In this document: piece after piece, positions 6,651 to 10,275 of the stretch | How the letters are laid out: each line of letters begins with the position of its first letter | Position numbering within the stretch: position 1 is the first letter of the stretch | Source: an uncultured Bacteroidales bacterium | GTDB lineage: Bacteria > Bacteroidota > Bacteroidia > Bacteroidales > Paludibacteraceae | Direction of reading: 5' to 3' | Assembly (NCBI GenBank): GCA_903912795.1 | Contig: CAIWIS010000751.1 | Location: 1 to 10,275 of the forward strand | DNA: 10,275 nt | The notes under the pieces: generated by a model | Database searches by the model: none | The model's input: only the letters and a program-made list of their open reading frames with translations | Told to the model about the DNA's origin: nothing | Position numbers and translations under genes: made by a program

Positions 6651-7862
6651 ATGATACAGATTGAACGAAATGACTACATGAATACACTTATTGGGTTGCG
6701 AGACAAAAACTTGATAAAAGTACTTACAGGAGTGCGCCGTAGCGGTAAATCAACTATCATGCAAATGTTTCGTGATTATCTGATTGCCAATAATGTTGGA
6801 GAGAATCAAATTATATTTATGAATTTTGAAACTTTAGAAAATCATAAATGGCTAAACGATTTTGAAGGATTATATTATCATATTATCAATCAGTTTGATT
6901 TGTCAAAACCATGTTATGTTTTTTTGGATGAAGTTCAACAGATTAAAGAGTTTGAACGGTTGATTGATGGGCTTTATGTAAAGCCAAACATCGATGTCTA
7001 TGTTACAGGCTCTAATGCATTTCTTCTTTCGAGCGAGTTAGGTACTTTGCTTACAGGTCGGTATATTTCTATTCATATTTTGCCGTTTTCGTTTAGAGAA
7101 TTTCTGATGACACAAGCAGATGTTTCGCGCACCGATTTGTTATTTGCGCGTTATATTGAGTCAGGCGGTATGCCGGGAATTTTTGAATTACCCGAAAATT
7201 CAGTTAAAGACTACACACAAAATGTGATACAAAATATAATTCAAAAAGATGTATTGGCGCGTAACAATTGGCGAAACGAAGACCATTTTTACAAAACCAC
7301 TGCGTTTCTTTTCGATGCAATAGGCTCCATTATTTCGCCAAAAAAAATAACTAATACGCTGAAAACAAATAATAAACTTTCACTCTCTCACAATACGGTT
7401 GAGAATTTTATTAATGCATTGGTGGAAGCGTTCCTGTTTTACAAAGTAAAGCGTTTTGACTTACGTGGCAAAGGGCTGTTAATGACTCAGGAGAAGTATT
7501 ATACTGTAGATTTGGGATTAAAAAAACATTTTCTTGGTGATAAAATTAACCTTGACTTGGGGCATAATTTGGAGAATATTGTTTATCTGGAGCTCTTGAG
7601 GCGTGGAAATCAGATTAATATTGGAAAAGCTGACAATACCGAAATCGATTTTGTTGTGCGTAAAAGTAATGGAGAACAAGAATACATACAAGTAGCTTGG
7701 ACCACAAAAGAACAAAGTACTTTTGACCGTGAAATTAGGCCATTTGAATTAATAAAAGATTTTAACCGTCGAATTTTATTGACAACCGATGTTGAACCCG
7801 TTACAATATATAAAGGTATTCAGAAAATAAACGTAATAGATTGGCTATTAAAAGAAGAATAA
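6651..7862 (+). CDS. AAA-type ATPase with C-terminal DUF4143 domain, function unknown
   Basis: A 403-residue protein of the AAA_14-DUF4143 architecture, common and often lineage-specific in bacteria and archaea. Its physiological role is not established. The Walker A motif GVRRSGKST is at 27-35 (Lys33) and Walker B YVFLDE at 89-94. A sensor-like VTGSN follows at 118-122, and LLTGRY places a conserved Arg at 137. The C-terminal part (about 200-350) matches DUF4143, with LGHNLENIVYLELLRRG at 303-319 and EIDFVV at 331-336. That region resembles a PD-(D/E)xK nuclease fold: Glu308, Asp333 and then Gln347-Val-Ala349 where E-x-K would be. The Lys is replaced by Ala, so nuclease activity is doubtful. 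The protein has no signal peptide or membrane segment and is probably cytoplasmic. The gene looks more A/T-rich than its neighbours, which may hint at transfer. The dehydrogenase gene begins 2 bp after its stop, implying one transcript. Confidence 0.88.
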   Translation: MIQIERNDYMNTLIGLRDKNLIKVLTGVRRSGKSTIMQMFRDYLIANNVGENQIIFMNFETLENHKWLNDFEGLYYHIINQFDLSKPCYVFLDEVQQIKEFERLIDGLYVKPNIDVYVTGSNAFLLSSELGTLLTGRYISIHILPFSFREFLMTQADVSRTDLLFARYIESGGMPGIFELPENSVKDYTQNVIQNIIQKDVLARNNWRNEDHFYKTTAFLFDAIGSIISPKKITNTLKTNNKLSLSHNTVENFINALVEAFLFYKVKRFDLRGKGLLMTQEKYYTVDLGLKKHFLGDKINLDLGHNLENIVYLELLRRGNQINIGKADNTEIDFVVRKSNGEQEYIQVAWTTKEQSTFDREIRPFELIKDFNRRILLTTDVEPVTIYKGIQKINVIDWLLKEE

Positions 7863-7864
7863 CA

Positions 7865-8830
7865 ATGCAAGCAGCAATACACAAAAAATACGGACCGCCG
7901 GAAGTGGTCAAAATTCTGGAAGTGGCAAAACCAACTCCGAAAAGTAACGAAGTGTTGATTAAGGTTTATACTTCTACTGTAAATCGTACAGATTCAGGCT
8001 TTAGGAGTGCTGAATATTTTATCTCAAGATTTTGGAGTGGGCTTTTTCGGCCCAACTGCCAAACATTGGGTTGTGAGTTTGCTGGAATAGTTGAAGCAGT
8101 TGGCTCGGAAGTAACACATTTCAAACAAGGCGATAAGGTTTTTGGTTTCGACGATGAAACTTTTGGCGGACACGCTGAATACTTAACTATTTCGGAAAAT
8201 AAAGCCATCGAAACTATCCCCGACAGCCTGACTTTTGACCAAGCGGCGCCACTTTTGGAAGGTGCTCATTACGCATTATGCAATATCAGAGCATCAAAGA
8301 TTAAAAGCGGACAAAATGCAATGGTATATGGAGCTACCGGAGCCATTGGCTCAGCAGCTGTCCAAATTTTAAAATATTTGGGTGTGACAGTAACGGCAGT
8401 TTGCAATACAAAAAATGTAGAACTTATAAAATCGCTTGGTGCCGACACGGTAATTGATTATCAAACGCAAGATTTTACGCAAACCAATGAGAGCTTTGAT
8501 TTTATTTTTGATGCAGTAGGTAAAAGTAGTTTTGGCGAATGTAAACATCTGCTCACCGACAAGGGCATTTACGTATCAACCGAATTAGGCAAAAATGCCG
8601 AAAATGTTTTTCTGGCACTTCTAACTCCTCTATTTAAAGGGAAAAAAGTGATATTTCCTATTCCAACTATTGACAAACAAGTGTTGATTTTTATAAAAAA
8701 ATTGGTTGTCGAAGGAAAGTTTAAGCCTATAATCGACCGAGAATATAGTTTGAACCAAATAATAGAAGCATACAAATACGTTGAATCGGGACAGAAAATC
8801 GGAAATGTTTTATTGAAAATTGTGGATTAA
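7865..8830 (+). CDS. Quinone-oxidoreductase-like NAD(P)-dependent dehydrogenase (MDR superfamily)
   Basis: A 321-residue cytoplasmic oxidoreductase. The N-terminal GroES-like domain (about 1-125) contains the typical opening MQAAIHKKYGPPEVVKILEV and LGCEFAGIVEAVGSEV at 68-83. The Rossmann domain follows, with nucleotide-binding YGATGAIGSAAVQ (155-167, AxGxxG at 157-162), SLGADTVIDY at 190-199 and FDAVGKSSFG around 215-224. I see no Cys/His pattern for catalytic or structural zinc, so it belongs with the zinc-free quinone oxidoreductase / enoyl reductase-like branch. It probably reduces quinones, enones or aldehydes; the substrate is unknown. The frame extends back to an ATG at 7841, but that would overlap the ATPase gene and prepend MAIKRRIT, which homologues lack. 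The ATG at 7865, 2 bp after the ATPase stop, is preferred. The tight spacing suggests translational coupling with the ATPase, although a functional link is not evident. Confidence 0.9.
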   Translation: MQAAIHKKYGPPEVVKILEVAKPTPKSNEVLIKVYTSTVNRTDSGFRSAEYFISRFWSGLFRPNCQTLGCEFAGIVEAVGSEVTHFKQGDKVFGFDDETFGGHAEYLTISENKAIETIPDSLTFDQAAPLLEGAHYALCNIRASKIKSGQNAMVYGATGAIGSAAVQILKYLGVTVTAVCNTKNVELIKSLGADTVIDYQTQDFTQTNESFDFIFDAVGKSSFGECKHLLTDKGIYVSTELGKNAENVFLALLTPLFKGKKVIFPIPTIDKQVLIFIKKLVVEGKFKPIIDREYSLNQIIEAYKYVESGQKIGNVLLKIVD

Positions 8831-8837
8831 TAAATGT

Positions 8838-8868
8838 AAAAAACAGAACTCCAATAAGGCCATTCTGT
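8838..8868 (-). terminator. Intrinsic terminator of the serine hydrolase gene
   Basis: ACAGAA (8843-8848) pairs with TTCTGT (8863-8868) around a 14-base spacer in which CC and GG can also pair. On the minus strand the stem is followed directly by six T residues (8843-8838). It starts 6 bp after the hydrolase stop codon and lies in the 44-bp gap between convergent genes. On the plus strand only a weak T-rich stretch follows, so it may serve the dehydrogenase transcript poorly. Confidence 0.6.
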
Positions 8869-8874
8869 ATGTAT

Positions 8875-10170
8875 TTAATAAACTATCTTCCGTATATGTG
8901 TTACACCCAAAACAGTTTCAATTTTTAGAAGCATAAATTGTTTGTTCAGTAACTTATTAGGAATAGTAAATTGGTCGGAATTGGGTTCGAATCGATACTG
9001 AATACTTCCGGTGGAATTATACACCTGAATTTGACGAATATTTTCGTTTGCGCGAATGTGTATTTGGTCGTTTCGGTTTTCAATTACAACGGTTTTCTTA
9101 ATTGCCGGTTGAGAAACAGCCTGCGGTACACAACTTAACTTATTCAGATATTGCCATATTTCATTATTCATCAAAAATGGAACATCGCCACCATCAGGCG
9201 CTTCACCCATGCGTACCCAAACCAATTTTTCGCTGGGAACCACATTTACAAACTGACCATTTTTTCCCAACGCACAATACATGTCGGTAGGTGCATCGGG
9301 ATTTAATGGACCGTTGAATTTGAACTGCGACTGTGGCAACATATAATCCGACGAGCCATTAAGCCACCACAAATAGCCATAAGCCTTGTTTATTTCCTGC
9401 GAACGGTGAGTCATTTGATTAAAATAGGCAGTGTCCGAAAGTATCACTGTGCCATTCCAAACTCCTTTGTTTAGCATAAGCAATCCAAAACGAGCCATGC
9501 TGCGGGCTGTGCTGTAAAACACATTGTTATAACCCGAAGGAAAAAAAAGTCCCGTGATGCCGGTTGTGTTTTTAAGTTTTAAAGCGCTGTAGGTATTTAG
9601 CGAAACTCCGGTTGCCGACTCAATTACTTTGTCCATAAGCGTGTATGGCCCATTGTGATAGGCCCAACGCGTACCTGCATCCGATTTGTAAACCAAACAT
9701 TCTTTTAATGTACAAAAATGATCTTCCACACCATCGTCGTGACCGGTGGTCATACTAAGATGATGTTTGATAGTGATTAAATTTTCTTTTTCGGGGGAGC
9801 AACTCGTCCAGCCTTGTCCCAAATATTTTGAACTAACATCGGACAACGAAAGTTTACCTTCCTGAAATGCTATTCCGGTTATAAATGCAGTTAACGATTT
9901 ACCCGCCGAAGCCCAATACCAGCTTGAAGTTTCGGTATGTGTTCCGAAATATTTTTCAAGCACAATTTTCCCGTTTTTCAATAGCAAAAAAGCTTTTGTG
10001 TTGTTATTGTCAAGATAATTATATAAACTGTCAATTTTGTTTTGGCACCAATGGAGCGAATCGGGCGATAGTTTGTCCCAATTTGTTCCCTGAACAGGAG
10101 GAAAGTAAGTTTGTCCGAATGAAAATCCGGAAAATAAGAATGTGAAAACAAAAAGTAAATACTTCTTCAT
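8875..10170 (-). CDS. Secreted serine hydrolase (class C beta-lactamase/esterase fold) with T9SS-type C-terminal tail
   Basis: A 431-residue protein beginning with a signal peptide (MKKYLLFVFTFLFSGFSFG, cleavage likely before Gln20). The body (about 30-345) is the beta-lactamase-related serine hydrolase fold. The nucleophile motif SAGK is at 88-91 (Ser88, Lys91), the tyrosine motif YHN at 171-173 and a GKNGQ box at 302-306 in the place of the third active-site motif. LITIKHHLSMTTGHDDG (131-147) is also typical. Members include esterases, D-aminopeptidases and 6-aminohexanoate-dimer hydrolases, and the substrate cannot be predicted. Residues about 360-431 form a beta-rich tail with QVYNSTGSIQYRF and a final FMLLKIETVLGVTHIRKIVY, matching type A T9SS sorting domains. 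It should therefore be moved across the outer membrane and released or anchored. It stands alone, convergent with the dehydrogenase gene, with a terminator right after its stop. Confidence 0.9.
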   Translation of the reverse strand: MKKYLLFVFTFLFSGFSFGQTYFPPVQGTNWDKLSPDSLHWCQNKIDSLYNYLDNNNTKAFLLLKNGKIVLEKYFGTHTETSSWYWASAGKSLTAFITGIAFQEGKLSLSDVSSKYLGQGWTSCSPEKENLITIKHHLSMTTGHDDGVEDHFCTLKECLVYKSDAGTRWAYHNGPYTLMDKVIESATGVSLNTYSALKLKNTTGITGLFFPSGYNNVFYSTARSMARFGLLMLNKGVWNGTVILSDTAYFNQMTHRSQEINKAYGYLWWLNGSSDYMLPQSQFKFNGPLNPDAPTDMYCALGKNGQFVNVVPSEKLVWVRMGEAPDGGDVPFLMNNEIWQYLNKLSCVPQAVSQPAIKKTVVIENRNDQIHIRANENIRQIQVYNSTGSIQYRFEPNSDQFTIPNKLLNKQFMLLKIETVLGVTHIRKIVY

Positions 10171-10247
10171 ATTATTTGTTTTTTTAATATGACAAATAAA
10201 TTGTGTATTACCACTAATCAGAATTTCAAAATTGTATAAATTCGTTG

Positions 10248-10255
10248 CAAATGTA
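10248..10255 (-). promoter_or_regulatory. Candidate -7 promoter element of the serine hydrolase gene
   Basis: Reads TACATTTG on the minus strand, the same octamer proposed for dcp. It lies 77 bp before the ATG at 10170. The region where a -33 TTTG would fall lies at the very edge of the window or beyond it, so the element cannot be confirmed. Confidence 0.3.
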
Positions 10256-10275
10256 AACTTTTTATGTTGATATGC

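Noticed and set aside
7841..7864. Upstream ATG for the dehydrogenase at 7841
   Set aside because: It would overlap the end of the ATPase gene and add MAIKRRIT before the canonical MQAAIHKKYGPPEV start.

Overview
The window looks like chromosomal DNA of a member of the Bacteroidota, probably a low-GC Bacteroidales or Marinilabiliales relative. The evidence is indirect but consistent. There is a DUF4834 small membrane protein, a family largely confined to this phylum. A serine hydrolase ends in what looks like a type IX secretion (T9SS) sorting tail. Shine-Dalgarno sequences are weak or absent, and TAnnTTTG-type promoter elements lie upstream of several genes. No RNA gene, insertion sequence, phage gene or CRISPR array was seen.

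Layout. Positions 1-2634 (minus strand) hold a two-gene carbohydrate unit. A lipoprotein type I pullulanase (637-2634) is followed after 31 bp by the N-terminal two-thirds or less of a sialate O-acetylesterase-like esterase, which runs off the left edge (1-605). Upstream of the pullulanase, 2635-2750 carries a near-perfect 24-bp palindrome with a central ACGT, resembling a LacI-family operator. Next comes a strong minus-strand terminator (2751-2796) and a 40-bp hairpin-forming sequence repeated twice in tandem (2805-2884). Both lie in the 3' untranslated region of an exported M3 peptidyl-dipeptidase (2892-4979, minus).

Positions 5159-6361 (minus) hold metF (methylenetetrahydrofolate reductase) followed by the DUF4834 gene, apparently one operon. 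A perfect 10-bp hairpin with an eight-T tract sits only 23 bp before the dcp start codon. It is either the metF-operon terminator or an attenuator in the dcp leader. Positions 6362-6650 form a divergent promoter region. On the plus strand, an AAA-type ATPase with a DUF4143 C-terminus (6651-7862) is followed after 2 bp by a quinone-oxidoreductase-like dehydrogenase (7865-8830). Convergent to these is a secreted beta-lactamase-fold serine hydrolase with a T9SS-type tail (8875-10170, minus), ending in its own terminator at 8838-8868.

Functionally the window is mostly ordinary metabolism: alpha-glucan debranching, peptide turnover, one-carbon metabolism and cell-envelope hydrolases. The least understood parts are the ATPase-DUF4143/dehydrogenase pair, the DUF4834 protein, and three non-coding signals: the LacI-like operator, the tandem hairpin repeat, and the hairpin placed right before dcp. 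I did not find convincing evidence of a new defence or mobile system.
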